A stretch of DNA of 64,000 nucleotides from Nocardioides aromaticivorans (GTDB lineage Bacteria > Actinomycetota > Actinomycetes > Propionibacteriales > Nocardioidaceae), in assembly GCF_013408525.1 (NCBI RefSeq), contig NZ_JACBZM010000001.1, forward strand, positions 62,001 through 126,000, in the 5' to 3' direction. Of this stretch, positions 41,730 to 53,208 are shown piece after piece. Position numbers and translations under genes: made by a program. The notes under the pieces were generated by a model that did no database searches, was not told the DNA's origin, and saw nothing but the letters and a program-made list of their open reading frames with translations. Each line of letters opens with the position of its first letter. Position 1 is the stretch's first letter.

Positions 41730-43018
41730 CGGACGACCTCGATCGCCTGCACCCGGGCCAGGCTCGACGGGTACGACGCCCGGCCGGCCACCAGCAGCAC
41801 GATCGCGATCGCGCCCGCCACCGGCAGGGCGGTGAACGCCGACGACAGCCCGACCCGGTCGGCGAGGATGCCCATCACGATCGGTCCGGCCGCCAGGCCG
41901 AGCAGGTTGTTCGCGAGGGTCAGCGTGCCGAACGCTGTCGCCCGGATCGGCTCCGGCGTCAGGTTCGCCACCATCGCCGTCGCGGGGCCGGCCGTGCCGG
42001 CGCAGAAGAAGCTGCCCACACCAATCAGGGCCAGCTGCGCCGCACCGGTGTCCTGCCGGAAGGCCAGCCAGAGGGCGACCAGCGTGACCGCGGCGTACCC
42101 GATCGAGGTCGTCCACTTGCGGATCGGCAGCGTGCGGCACAGCCGGTCCGTGAGCGCGCCACACACGATCATCCCGGTGCCCATGACCAGGAAGAACCCG
42201 GCCGCGGCGACCGCCGCCTTCTCGATCGACAGGCCGTAGCTGCGGTGGAGGTAGGTCGGCAGCCAGCCGTAGAGCGAACCGGCGACGAACAGTTGGACAC
42301 CGCTGGCGAGATAGGCCAGCAGCACGGCGGGGGTCGAGAAGAGATGGCGCATCGACGGACGCGGGACGTCGTCCGCCACCGGCTCGGCCGTGGCGTGGCG
42401 GTGGGCGGCGAGCCGCTCCTCCGACACCATCACACGGTAGAGCGCGACCAGCACGAAGCCGATGACGGCCATCGCGACGAACGACGCCCGCCAGCCGAGC
42501 CGGTCGGCGACGATGCCACCGATCGCGACGCCCAGCACGGCGCCGTACACACCGCCGGCCATGAACGCACCGCTGAGGGCGGAGCGCCGGTGGGCCGGGA
42601 AGACGGCGAGCACGACCGCGAGCCCGACGCTGCCGAAGGCGGCCTCGCCGACACCGAGCAGCACTCGCGCGGCCATCAGGTGGCCGTAGCCGGCGGCGAC
42701 CGCGCACCCGAGGTTGGCCAGGCTCCAGACCAAGCCCATGACCAGGATGCCACGGACCCGGCCGAAGCGATCACCGAGGATCGACAGCGGGACGGCGAGC
42801 ACGCCGACCGCGATCGCGACGACACCGGTCAGGGTGCCGAACTGGGTGTCGGTCAGGCCCCACTCGGCCTTGAGGAGGGGGAACACGGCCGCCAGCACCT
42901 GGCGCGACATGTAGTCGCTCAGCAGCAGGCCGAAGGTCAGCGCGAAGACCACCCACGGGAAGGCCCGGGAGGTCGCGCTCGTCGCGGCAGGAGGACGTTC
43001 GGTCGTGATGACAGCCAT
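41726..43018 (-). CDS. MFS transporter
   Basis: 430 residues with about 12 transmembrane helices and the MFS loop signature PLSILGDRFGRVRGILVMGL between helices 2 and 3. N-terminal ALTFGLLLSDYMSRQVLAAV resembles the anion-cation symporter group, which includes importers of aromatic or dicarboxylic acids. It likely imports the substrate of this operon. GAAGGGG lies before the ATG; only 11 bp separate it from the BKACE gene upstream. Confidence 0.92.
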   Translation of the reverse strand: MAVITTERPPAATSATSRAFPWVVFALTFGLLLSDYMSRQVLAAVFPLLKAEWGLTDTQFGTLTGVVAIAVGVLAVPLSILGDRFGRVRGILVMGLVWSLANLGCAVAAGYGHLMAARVLLGVGEAAFGSVGLAVVLAVFPAHRRSALSGAFMAGGVYGAVLGVAIGGIVADRLGWRASFVAMAVIGFVLVALYRVMVSEERLAAHRHATAEPVADDVPRPSMRHLFSTPAVLLAYLASGVQLFVAGSLYGWLPTYLHRSYGLSIEKAAVAAAGFFLVMGTGMIVCGALTDRLCRTLPIRKWTTSIGYAAVTLVALWLAFRQDTGAAQLALIGVGSFFCAGTAGPATAMVANLTPEPIRATAFGTLTLANNLLGLAAGPIVMGILADRVGLSSAFTALPVAGAIAIVLLVAGRASYPSSLARVQAIEVVR

Positions 43019-43029
43019 GATCGTCCCCT

Positions 43030-44082
43030 TCAGGCGTGGAAGGTGAAGCCGGTCTGGCCCGGCTTGCGGTTGGGGGCGTAGCCGAGCTTCGCGAGCGTCT
43101 CGTCGACCGAGCCGTAGGTCTCGCCGAGCTTGTACATCTCACGCGCCTCCTTGCCGGTGGCGACGGGGCGGTCGAGCTCGGCTGCGATGCGGGTGAGCTG
43201 TTCGATCTGCTGGACCGAGGTGATCTTCTCCCGGCGGCGGCCCCAGATGGTGTCCTCGTTGCCGACCCGGGTGTGCAGGCCCAGTGCGATCGCGACCGTG
43301 CTGACCGGCAGCACGCTACGCATCAGCGTCTCCAGGGTGAGGTTCGCGCCGTCGGGCACCCGGCGGACGAACTCCAGCATGTTGTAGGGGTTCGGGCCGT
43401 CGAAGCCGCCGCCGATGCCGACCCAGGTGACGTTGAGCGGGCCCTGGTAGACCCCACGCCGGATCAGGCGCTCGACCGTCTCGAGCTGGGCGATGTTGGC
43501 GAGCTGGAAGTGCGGCTGGATGCCGTTGGCGGTCAAGCGGCGCAGGTGCTCGGCGACCCACTCGGGGCCGGCCGGGACCACCATCTCGCGGTAGGCGTCG
43601 GCGAGCTCGGGACGCGACAGCGACGTCCCCCGGACGTCGTCGTCGGTCATCAGCTCCATGATGTTCATCTGGTTGGTGTTGATGGCGATGGTGACCTGGT
43701 CGGGCGCCGGATCGAGGGTGGCGAGCATGTGCCGGGCCTCGTCCTCGAGCCACTTGGCGTCGGCGCCCTCGCCCTCCGGGGCGAAGGAGATCGAGCCGCC
43801 GACCTGCAGGATCATCTCCGGCACCGCCTCGCGCAGCCGGCCGAGCAGCTCGTTGAACTTCGAGAGCCGCTTGGAGCCCTTGCCGTCGAGCTCGCGCACG
43901 TGGATGTGCAGCACGGTGGCGCCGGCGTTCCAGCAGTCCACGGCCTGCTGGACGTGCTGGTCCATCGTCAGCGGCAGGTCCTCGGGGAAGTCGGCCGGCT
44001 CCCACTCGGGGCCGTAGGGGGCAGCGGTGATGACCAGCGGGTCCTGGTTCTCCGGGAAGAGGGCGTCGTCGTGGAAGTACAT
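43030..44082 (-). CDS. BKACE (DUF849) beta-keto acid cleavage enzyme
   Basis: 350 residues. Zinc ligands in VLHIHVRELDGKGSKR (H59, H61), plus LVITAAPYGPEW, a GIGGGFDGPNPYN loop and LHTRVGNEDTIWGRR near the C terminus, all typical of BKACE. The enzyme condenses acetyl-CoA with a beta-keto acid and releases acetoacetate plus the new acyl-CoA. The substrate varies across the family (3-keto-5-aminohexanoate, dehydrocarnitine and others) and is not set by these motifs. GAGAACC-type spacing after a CAGGAG ribosome binding site defines the ATG. Confidence 0.93.
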   Translation of the reverse strand: MYFHDDALFPENQDPLVITAAPYGPEWEPADFPEDLPLTMDQHVQQAVDCWNAGATVLHIHVRELDGKGSKRLSKFNELLGRLREAVPEMILQVGGSISFAPEGEGADAKWLEDEARHMLATLDPAPDQVTIAINTNQMNIMELMTDDDVRGTSLSRPELADAYREMVVPAGPEWVAEHLRRLTANGIQPHFQLANIAQLETVERLIRRGVYQGPLNVTWVGIGGGFDGPNPYNMLEFVRRVPDGANLTLETLMRSVLPVSTVAIALGLHTRVGNEDTIWGRRREKITSVQQIEQLTRIAAELDRPVATGKEAREMYKLGETYGSVDETLAKLGYAPNRKPGQTGFTFHA

Positions 44083-44144
44083 GGCGGTTCTCCTGACTGG
44101 TGGGTGCGGATGCGTGTTGGGGGGAGGGGGACGGGAGGTGGAGG

Positions 44145-45047
44145 TCAGAAGGTCCGGTCACCGACGATGCCGGCGCGGTCCATCTTGCGGATGGCCGGCC
44201 AGTAGTCCTGGACGGCGTAGTGCTGGGTGTTGCGGTTGTCCCAGATCGCCACGCTGTTGCGGGTCCAGCGCCAGCGCACCTGGTACTCCGGGACCGACGC
44301 CTGGCGGACCAGGAAGTTGAGCAGCTCGCTGGCGCCGGGGCTGTAGTCGTGGCCGAAGCGAACCCGCTCGGCGGTGTGGAAGTTCACGAAGTGGGTGGTG
44401 AAGGCGTTGACGAACAGGACCTTCTCCCCCGTCTCCGGGTGCGTCCGGACGACCGGGTGCTCGGCGTCGGGGAAGCGCTCCTTGAGCGCGAGCCGCTGTC
44501 CCAGCGGCATCGCGGCACCGAAGGTCGACTGGATGCTGTGGCTCGCGCGCAGGTCGGCGATCTGCTCCTTGACCTGCGCGGGCAGCCGCTCGTAGGCCTC
44601 GACCATGTTCACCCAGATCGTGTCGCCACCGACCTCGGGCGTCTCCACGCAGCGCAGCACGGAGCCCATCGGCGGGCACTCGCGCCAGGTGGCGTCGCAG
44701 TGGAAGGCGTTCTCGTACTGCTCGGCCGGGCTGTCGAGGTCCTTGTAGATCCGGACCAGTCCCGGGTACTGCGGGTCGCTGCCCGCGACCGGGTGGTCCT
44801 CGAGCGGCCCGAACCGCTCGGCGAGCGCGACGTGCTCGGCGCGGGTCAGGTCCTGGTCGCGGAAGAACAGGACCTTGTACTGCAGCAGCAGGTCCTTGAT
44901 CTCGGCGAACAGCTCGGGGTCCCGTGAGGCCCGCGCGAGGCTGAGGTTGCGCAGCTCGGCCCCGATGCTCGCGGTCATCGGCAGGACCTCGATGGATCCG
45001 TGCGCCAGGCGGCCGACGGTCGCCTTGCGTTCTGCGGTGATGGTCAT
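44145..45047 (-). CDS. TauD/TfdA-type Fe(II)/2-oxoglutarate dioxygenase
   Basis: 300 residues with the 2-His-1-carboxylate iron site FHCDATW (H116, D118) and distal NTQHYAV (H276), plus Arg291-region (RKMDRAG) for 2-oxoglutarate. Other family blocks are HPVAGSDPQYPGL and GGDTIWVNMVEAYERLP. It hydroxylates a substrate carbon, often releasing sulfite from taurine-like sulfonates or breaking an ether bond. AGAGGA lies before the ATG. It is the second gene of the leftward operon, after the quinone oxidoreductase. Confidence 0.93.
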   Translation of the reverse strand: MTITAERKATVGRLAHGSIEVLPMTASIGAELRNLSLARASRDPELFAEIKDLLLQYKVLFFRDQDLTRAEHVALAERFGPLEDHPVAGSDPQYPGLVRIYKDLDSPAEQYENAFHCDATWRECPPMGSVLRCVETPEVGGDTIWVNMVEAYERLPAQVKEQIADLRASHSIQSTFGAAMPLGQRLALKERFPDAEHPVVRTHPETGEKVLFVNAFTTHFVNFHTAERVRFGHDYSPGASELLNFLVRQASVPEYQVRWRWTRNSVAIWDNRNTQHYAVQDYWPAIRKMDRAGIVGDRTF

Positions 45048-45083
45048 GGTGCTGTTCCTCTCTGTGTACGACGACCGGGTCGG

Positions 45084-46067
45084 TCAGCTCTCGAGCACGA
45101 AGACGGACGAGCCGACGCTCCGGCCGGACTCGAGCTCGATGTGCGCGTTGACGGCGTCCTCGAGCGCGTAGCGCTGGTTGATCTCGACGGTGATCCGGCC
45201 CGAGCCGACGAGGTCGAAGAGCTCGCCGGCCAGCTCGGCCCGCTCGGCGGGGTCGAGGATGTAGTCGGCGAGGGCCGGGCGGGTGACGAAGAGCGAGCCC
45301 TTCATCGCCAGCTGCAGGGCGTCGATGGGCGGGATCGGCCCCGACGCGGTGCCGAAGCAGACCAGCAGCCCGCGGCGGGCCAGCGAGTCGAGCGACTGCT
45401 CGTAGGTCGTCGCGCCGATGCTGTCGAAGACGACCGGGACGCCGGCGCCGTCGGTGATCTCACGGACCCGGGCGGCGACGTCCTCGCGGGTGTAGACGAT
45501 GGTGTGGGCGCACCCGTGGGCGCGGGCGACGGCAGCCTTCTCGTCGGTCGACACCGAGCCGATCACGTGGATGCCGAGCTCGCGGGCCCACTGGCTGAGG
45601 ATCAGCCCGACGCCACCGGCGGCGGCGTGCAGGAGCACGGTGTCACCGGCCTCGAGGCCCGGCGCGATCCGGCGCAGCAGGTAGGCGGAGGTGAGGCCCC
45701 GCATGGTCATCGCGGCCGCGGTCTCGAACGAGATCGTGTCGGGCAGCTTGATGAGCGGGACGGTGTCCATGACCCGCTCGGTGCTGTAGGCACCCAGCGG
45801 GCTGCCGGTGTAGGTCACCCGGTCGCCGACGGCGAACTCGCAGACACCGGCGCCGACGGCCTCGATCACACCGGCCGCCTCGACGCCCATGCCGGCGGGC
45901 AGCGCGGCCGGGTAGTAGCCGGTGCGGAAGTAGGTGTCGGCGAAGTTGAGGCCGACGGCGTGGTGCCGGACGCGGACCTGGCCGGGGCCGGGCTCGCCGA
46001 CCTCGATCTCCTCCCACTGGAGGACCTCCGGACCGCCGGTCTGGTGGAAGCGGATGCCCTTGGCCAT
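45084..46067 (-). CDS. NADPH:quinone oxidoreductase (MDR family)
   Basis: 327 residues: RFHQTGGPEVLQWEEIEVGE, LNFADTYFRTGYYP, NADPH loop LLHAAAGGVGLILSQWA. Lacks zinc ligands, as expected for the Qor subfamily. It may reduce an enone or aldehyde made from the operon substrate. GAAGGAGA lies before the ATG. It is the first gene of the operon, and a TAGCGT -10-like hexamer is on its strand at 46110-46105. Confidence 0.93.
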   Translation of the reverse strand: MAKGIRFHQTGGPEVLQWEEIEVGEPGPGQVRVRHHAVGLNFADTYFRTGYYPAALPAGMGVEAAGVIEAVGAGVCEFAVGDRVTYTGSPLGAYSTERVMDTVPLIKLPDTISFETAAAMTMRGLTSAYLLRRIAPGLEAGDTVLLHAAAGGVGLILSQWARELGIHVIGSVSTDEKAAVARAHGCAHTIVYTREDVAARVREITDGAGVPVVFDSIGATTYEQSLDSLARRGLLVCFGTASGPIPPIDALQLAMKGSLFVTRPALADYILDPAERAELAGELFDLVGSGRITVEINQRYALEDAVNAHIELESGRSVGSSVFVLES

Positions 46068-46083
46068 CGCTGCGTCTCCTTCG

Positions 46084-46170
46084 TTCGGGAATGTGACGCA
46101 GGCAACGCTAGGGACGAGAATCGGCGATTGCTTTACGGATCGGGACAGATGCCTTACCTTTTCGGGACAT
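46084..46170. promoter_or_regulatory. Candidate AraC operator repeats
   Basis: Three related decamers occur in the 121-bp gap between the operon and its divergent regulator: TTCGGGAATG (46084), ATCGGGACAG (46139) and TTCGGGACAT (46161). The last two are 22 bp apart in the same orientation, two helical turns, as expected for AraC-type half-sites. Confidence 0.4.
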
Positions 46171-46188
46171 TCAGGAGAGGCAGGTCAC

Positions 46189-47178
46189 ATGCAGCCGGAG
46201 GTCCGTGCCGCGTCCCTCCATGGGTACGTCGACTTGGCCACCGGTCTCGGCGCCGACGCCGCGGCGCTGGTGGCCGACGCCGGGCTCGACATCGCGTCCC
46301 TCGCGACGCCCGACCGATGGATTCCTGCCGCCGGGGCCGCGCGGCTGCTCGCCACGACGGCGGAGGCCACCGGGCGCGCGGACTTCGGGTTGTTGATGTC
46401 GCAGCGGCGTCGCCTCTCGACGCTGGGCCCGCTGTCCGTCGTACTCAGGGAGGAGCCGGACGTCCGCTCCGCCCTCGGGCTGCTCCTGCGCTACGAGCGC
46501 AGCTACAACGAGGCGCTGCACCTGGAGGTCGCCGAGGCGGGTGGCCTGGCGACCATCCGGCTGCGCTTCGACGCCGGGCAGCCGGTCCCGACCGAGCAGA
46601 CCCTCGACCTCGCCACCGCCGCGGTCGTGGGCATCCTGCGCACCTTCCTCGGCGACGACTGGCAGCCGCTGTCGACCTGCTTCGCGCACCCCGCGCCCGC
46701 GGACCTCACCACGCACCTCGGGCTCTTCGGCGAGCGGCTCCGCTTCGACCACGAGTTCGCCGGGTTGGTGGTCGGCTCCGCGGACCTCGACCGTCCCAAC
46801 GCCTCGTCGGACCCGGCCCTGCGCCCCTATACCCAGCAACTGCTGTCGACGCTGCCGTCGGCGCGCGCCGAGTCAGCCGTCGACCAGGTCCGCGAGCTCG
46901 TCGAGCTGCTGCTCCCGATGGGCCGGGCCTCCGTCGATCAGGTCGCTCGCAGCCTGGGCGTCGACCGTCGTACCCTCCACCGGCACCTGGCCGGCCACGG
47001 CGAGACCTACACGTCCGTGCTGCACGCCGTGCGGCGCCGGCTCGCGGAGCGCTACCTCGCGCAGGGGCGCCAGTCACTCACCGACATCTCGGGCCTGCTC
47101 GGGTTCACGGCCCCGAGTTCCTTCTCGCGCTGGTTCCGTGAGCAGTACGGCGTCGCGCCGCGCGACTGGGCGGGCTGA
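46189..47178 (+). CDS. AraC-type regulator
   Basis: 329 residues. N-terminal arabinose-binding-like domain (PF12625 type: RWIPAAGAARLLATTAEATG, LGPLSVVLREEPDVRSALGL). C-terminal double helix-turn-helix: MGRASVDQVARSLGVDRRTL, then SLTDISGLLGFTAPSSFSRW with the FREQYGVAPRDWAG end. It reads divergently from the quinone oxidoreductase operon and is the likely local activator; the inducer is unknown. The ATG at 46189 follows GGAGAGG. Confidence 0.92.
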   Translation: MQPEVRAASLHGYVDLATGLGADAAALVADAGLDIASLATPDRWIPAAGAARLLATTAEATGRADFGLLMSQRRRLSTLGPLSVVLREEPDVRSALGLLLRYERSYNEALHLEVAEAGGLATIRLRFDAGQPVPTEQTLDLATAAVVGILRTFLGDDWQPLSTCFAHPAPADLTTHLGLFGERLRFDHEFAGLVVGSADLDRPNASSDPALRPYTQQLLSTLPSARAESAVDQVRELVELLLPMGRASVDQVARSLGVDRRTLHRHLAGHGETYTSVLHAVRRRLAERYLAQGRQSLTDISGLLGFTAPSSFSRWFREQYGVAPRDWAG

Positions 47179-47192
47179 GGGCCGAAGGTCCC
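47178..47192 (+). promoter_or_regulatory. DosR-like palindrome (box 2)
   Basis: AGGGCCGAAGGTCCC, immediately after the AraC gene stop. A TAGCGT -10-like hexamer starts 60 bp further on (47238), just before the DUF1003 gene. The cydA box shows the same spacing (61 bp). Confidence 0.75.
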
Positions 47193-47250
47193 CCGTGCCG
47201 GGGCCCGTGGCCCGTGCCGCAGCCCGCCGGGCCGTCCTAGCGTGACGGCC

Positions 47251-49873
<2,623 letters not shown>

Positions 49874-50563
49874 ATCGCGGCCTGGGTACGGCTCGACATC
49901 CCGAGCTTCGCCAGCATGGACGACACGTAGTTCTTCACGGTCTTCTCCGCGAGGTGGATCTCGCGGGCGATCTGGCGGTTCGTCATCCCCTCGCCGATCA
50001 GCTCGAGGACCTTGAGCTCCTGGTCGGTGAGCGTGGCCAGCTCCTTGTTGACCGGCGGCCCGGAGCGGATCCGGTCCAGCACCTGGGCGGTGACCGAGGG
50101 GTCGAGGGTGGACTGGCCGGCGGCGACGCGGCGCACGATGTCGAGCAGGTCGTTGCCGCGCACCTGCTTGAGCACGTAGCCGGCCGCGCCGGCCATGATC
50201 GCGGAGAAGAGCGCGTCGTCGTCGTCGTACGACGTCAGGATGAGCGCCTTGATCGACGGGTCCTGCGACCGCACGTCGCGGCACACGTCGATGCCCGAGC
50301 CGTCGGGCAGCCGGCCGTCGAGGATCGCGACGTCGGGCCGGAGGGCCGGGATCCGGCGCGCGGCCTCCTGCGCCGAGTCGGACTCGCCGACCACGACGAT
50401 GTCGCCCTCGGACTCGAGGAGGTCACGGATGCCGCGCCGGATCATCTCGTGGTCGTCGAGGAGGTAGACGCTGATGCGCTCACCGGGTGCCTGGGAATCA
50501 CTCACGGCTCCCACCGTAGTCCCGATCGGACCGCGGCGGACCGGGTCCGACGACTGCGAGGAA

Positions 50564-50578
50564 GGGACCTTTGGCCCC
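50564..50578. promoter_or_regulatory. DosR-like palindrome (box 4)
   Basis: GGGACCTTTGGCCCC is a near-perfect dyad in the divergent gap between the regulator gene and the Acg-type nitroreductase, so it may serve both, including autoregulation. Confidence 0.8.
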
Positions 50579-50630
50579 TGCACAAGACAGGGACCAGCCG
50601 CACAGTTGGGTGCAGAAGGAGGGGAGGACG

Positions 50631-51623
50631 ATGCCGATGCGTCACCAGCCGTTGGTGGAGAAGGCGCCCGCCGAGGTCGTCGAGCGCCTCGTGGACCTCG
50701 CCTGCCTCGCACCGAGCGTCCACAACACCCAGCCCTGGCGGTGGCGGTACGACGACGCACGGCTCGTCCTCGAGGCCGACCTGACCCGGCGCCTGCCCGC
50801 CGAGGATCCTCGCGGGCGCAATCTCACCCTCAGCTGTGGCGCGGCCCTGCACCACCTGGCGTTCGCCGCCCGGGCGATGGGGTGGGAGACCAACGTGCTC
50901 ATGCTGCCCGCCGACCGCGACCCCGCCGTCCTCGCCGAGGTCCTGGTGAGCCGGGTCCGCCAGCGGGCCGCGGTGCGGTCCGACCTCGACCTGCTCCGCA
51001 CCCGGTGCACGGACCGTCGCCGCTTCACGGCCTGGCCCGTCCCGGACGACCGGCTGCAGGAGCTCTGCCGGGTGGCCGAGCAGTGGGGCAGCCGGGCCGA
51101 GGCAGTGACGAGCGACGCCGCACGGATCCGGCTCGAGCTCTTGGCGAACCGCGCGCTGACCTTCCTCGAGATCGACGGTCGCCGGATGTTGGAGCAGGAG
51201 CGGTGGATCGACCGCGCGGGGACCGACGGCATCCCGCTCGGCCTGCTCCCCGCGGACCCGGAGCCCCTGCAGGCGCGGTCGCGGTTCCGGCCGGGGCTGC
51301 TGGAGGACACCCGCATGGTGATCCACGGCGGGGACCGGGTCATCGCGATCGGCGGTGCGTCCGACGACGTCGGGGGTTGGTTGCGCAGCGGCCAGGCCAT
51401 GAGCGCGGTCTGGCTCGAGGCCACCCGCTCCGGCATGTCGCTGATCCCGATGAGCCAGCCGATCGAGGTGGAGAGCGTCCGCCACGAGGTCGCGCGGAGC
51501 GTGCTCCGCGACGTCCCGGAGCCCCACATCCTGCTACGCATCGGCTGGCAGGCGATCGGCAGGAGCGGGCTGCCGCGCACGCCGCGGCGCCCCCTGCACG
51601 AGGTGTTCGTGCGCCACGCCTGA
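50631..51623 (+). CDS. Acg-type nitroreductase-like protein
   Basis: 330 residues; the N-terminal half carries LVDLACLAPSVHNTQPWRWR, the Acg/Rv2032 signature. Two degenerate nitroreductase halves are fused (the second begins near residue 180). Acg proteins bind FMN but are thought to sequester flavin instead of acting as enzymes, and Acg is a DosR-regulon gene in mycobacteria. AAGGAGGGGAGG precedes the ATG. It lies downstream of DosR-like box 4. Confidence 0.9.
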   Translation: MPMRHQPLVEKAPAEVVERLVDLACLAPSVHNTQPWRWRYDDARLVLEADLTRRLPAEDPRGRNLTLSCGAALHHLAFAARAMGWETNVLMLPADRDPAVLAEVLVSRVRQRAAVRSDLDLLRTRCTDRRRFTAWPVPDDRLQELCRVAEQWGSRAEAVTSDAARIRLELLANRALTFLEIDGRRMLEQERWIDRAGTDGIPLGLLPADPEPLQARSRFRPGLLEDTRMVIHGGDRVIAIGGASDDVGGWLRSGQAMSAVWLEATRSGMSLIPMSQPIEVESVRHEVARSVLRDVPEPHILLRIGWQAIGRSGLPRTPRRPLHEVFVRHA

Positions 51624-51649
51624 CGGAGCGTCCAAGGTCCGCGACCACG

Positions 51650-51664
51650 GGGGCCGAAGGTCCC
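51650..51664 (+). promoter_or_regulatory. DosR-like palindrome (box 5)
   Basis: GGGGCCGAAGGTCCC, 27 bp after the nitroreductase stop and about 90 bp before cydA. A TAGCGT -10-like hexamer starts 61 bp after the box start (51711). Confidence 0.8.
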
Positions 51665-51752
51665 GCCCGACGGGGAAGTCCGGCCGTGGGAGCAGGGACT
51701 CGCCCGTTCCTAGCGTGGTCGCGTCAGCCCCCGACCCATGCCAGGAGCCCTC

Positions 51753-53186
51753 GTGGACCCGACCGACATCGCGCGGTGGCAGTTCGCCATCACGACCGTC
51801 TACCACTTCCTCTTCGTCCCGATCACGATCGGCCTGTCCGCGGTCATCGCGGGGTACGAGATCGCCTGGCTGCGGACCGGCAACGAGCGCTGGCTGCGCC
51901 TGACGAAGTTCCTCGGCAAGCTCTTCCTGATCAACTTCGCCATCGGCGTCGTGACCGGGATCGTGCAGGAGTTCCAGTTCGGCATGAACTGGAGCGACTA
52001 CTCCCGCTTCGTCGGCGACGTGTTCGGCGCGCCGCTCGCGGTCGAGGGGCTGCTCGCCTTCTTCCTCGAGTCCACCTTCCTCGGCCTGTGGATCTTCGGC
52101 TGGGACCGGCTGCCAGCGAAGCTGCACGCCGCGTGCATCGTCCTGGTCCACGTCGCGACCCTGTTCTCGTCGTACTTCATCCTCGCGGCGAACTCCTGGA
52201 TGCAGCACCCGGTCGGCTACGAGTACAACCCCGACACCGGACGCGCGGAGATGAACGACTTCGCGGCGGTGATGTTCAACAAGGTGCAGCTGGTGACCTT
52301 CCCGCACGTCGTGCTGTCCGCGTACATGACTGGCGCCGCGTTCGTCGTCGGGGTCGCCCTGTGGCACCTGCGCCGGGCCCGCACCGACGCCGACCGCGCG
52401 CTCTACCGGCCGGCCGTGCGCACCGGTGCGTGGATCGTGCTCGTGGCGGCGCTCGGCGTCGTCGTCAGCGGCGACGTGCAGGGCAAGATCATGACCGAGG
52501 TCCAGCCGATGAAGATGGGCGCGGCGGAGGGGCTCTACGAGACCGAGGCGCCCGCCGACTTCTCGGTCTTCCAGCTCGGCACCCTCGACGGCGACGAGGA
52601 GACCTTCTCGGTCAAGGTGCCGGGCCTGCTGTCCTTCCTCGCCACCGGCACGCCGAACGGCGAGGTCGAGGGCATCAACGAGCTGCGCGAGCGCTACCAG
52701 GAGGAGTACGGCGCCGACCCGGGCGCCGCCTACTACTCCCCCGGCGACTACACCCCGGTGATCCCGCTGACCTACTGGACCTTCCGGCTGATGATCGGCC
52801 TGGGCATGGCCGGCGCCGCCATCGCGGTCTGGGTGCTGTGGGCCACCCGCGCCGGACGCACGCCGCAGGGCAGGGCCGTGCTCGCCGCGGCGGTCGGGTT
52901 GCCCCTCCTGCCGCTGCTCGCGAACACCTCCGGCTGGATCTTCACCGAGATGGGCCGCCAGCCGTGGGCGGTGTTCGGCCTGATGACGACCGAGCACGCG
53001 GTCTCGCCCGGGCTCACCACCGCGGAGGCATGGATCTCGCTGCTCACCCTGACCGCGGTGTACGGCGTCCTGGCCGTCGTCGAGGTCCGGCTGATGCTGA
53101 CCTGGATCCGCCGCGGCGCCGACGAGCTGCCCCCCGAGGTGCCGGACGACGCGGGCGACGACCGCCCCCTGGCCTTCGCCTACTGA
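51753..53186 (+). CDS. cydA: Cytochrome bd oxidase subunit I
   Basis: 477 residues, about nine transmembrane helices. Haem ligands: His in VYHFLFVPITIG, the second His in FPHVVLSAYMTG, Met in EMGRQPWAVFGLM (GRQPW motif). A short Q-loop fits actinobacterial CydA. It oxidises menaquinol and reduces oxygen to water with high affinity. The start is GTG at 51753, with AGGAG 5 bp upstream, giving a normal N terminus (DPTDIARWQF). Lies downstream of box 5. Confidence 0.96.
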   Translation: MDPTDIARWQFAITTVYHFLFVPITIGLSAVIAGYEIAWLRTGNERWLRLTKFLGKLFLINFAIGVVTGIVQEFQFGMNWSDYSRFVGDVFGAPLAVEGLLAFFLESTFLGLWIFGWDRLPAKLHAACIVLVHVATLFSSYFILAANSWMQHPVGYEYNPDTGRAEMNDFAAVMFNKVQLVTFPHVVLSAYMTGAAFVVGVALWHLRRARTDADRALYRPAVRTGAWIVLVAALGVVVSGDVQGKIMTEVQPMKMGAAEGLYETEAPADFSVFQLGTLDGDEETFSVKVPGLLSFLATGTPNGEVEGINELRERYQEEYGADPGAAYYSPGDYTPVIPLTYWTFRLMIGLGMAGAAIAVWVLWATRAGRTPQGRAVLAAAVGLPLLPLLANTSGWIFTEMGRQPWAVFGLMTTEHAVSPGLTTAEAWISLLTLTAVYGVLAVVEVRLMLTWIRRGADELPPEVPDDAGDDRPLAFAY

Positions 53187-53208
53187 CCACCGGAACGAGG
53201 ACAACACC

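Noticed and set aside
44109..44144. G-run (GGGGGG..GGGGG..GGG) before the BKACE gene, considered as a G-quadruplex
   Set aside because: Only three clear tracts of three or more G with a final GG; not enough for a canonical four-tract quadruplex, and it could equally be a composition effect.
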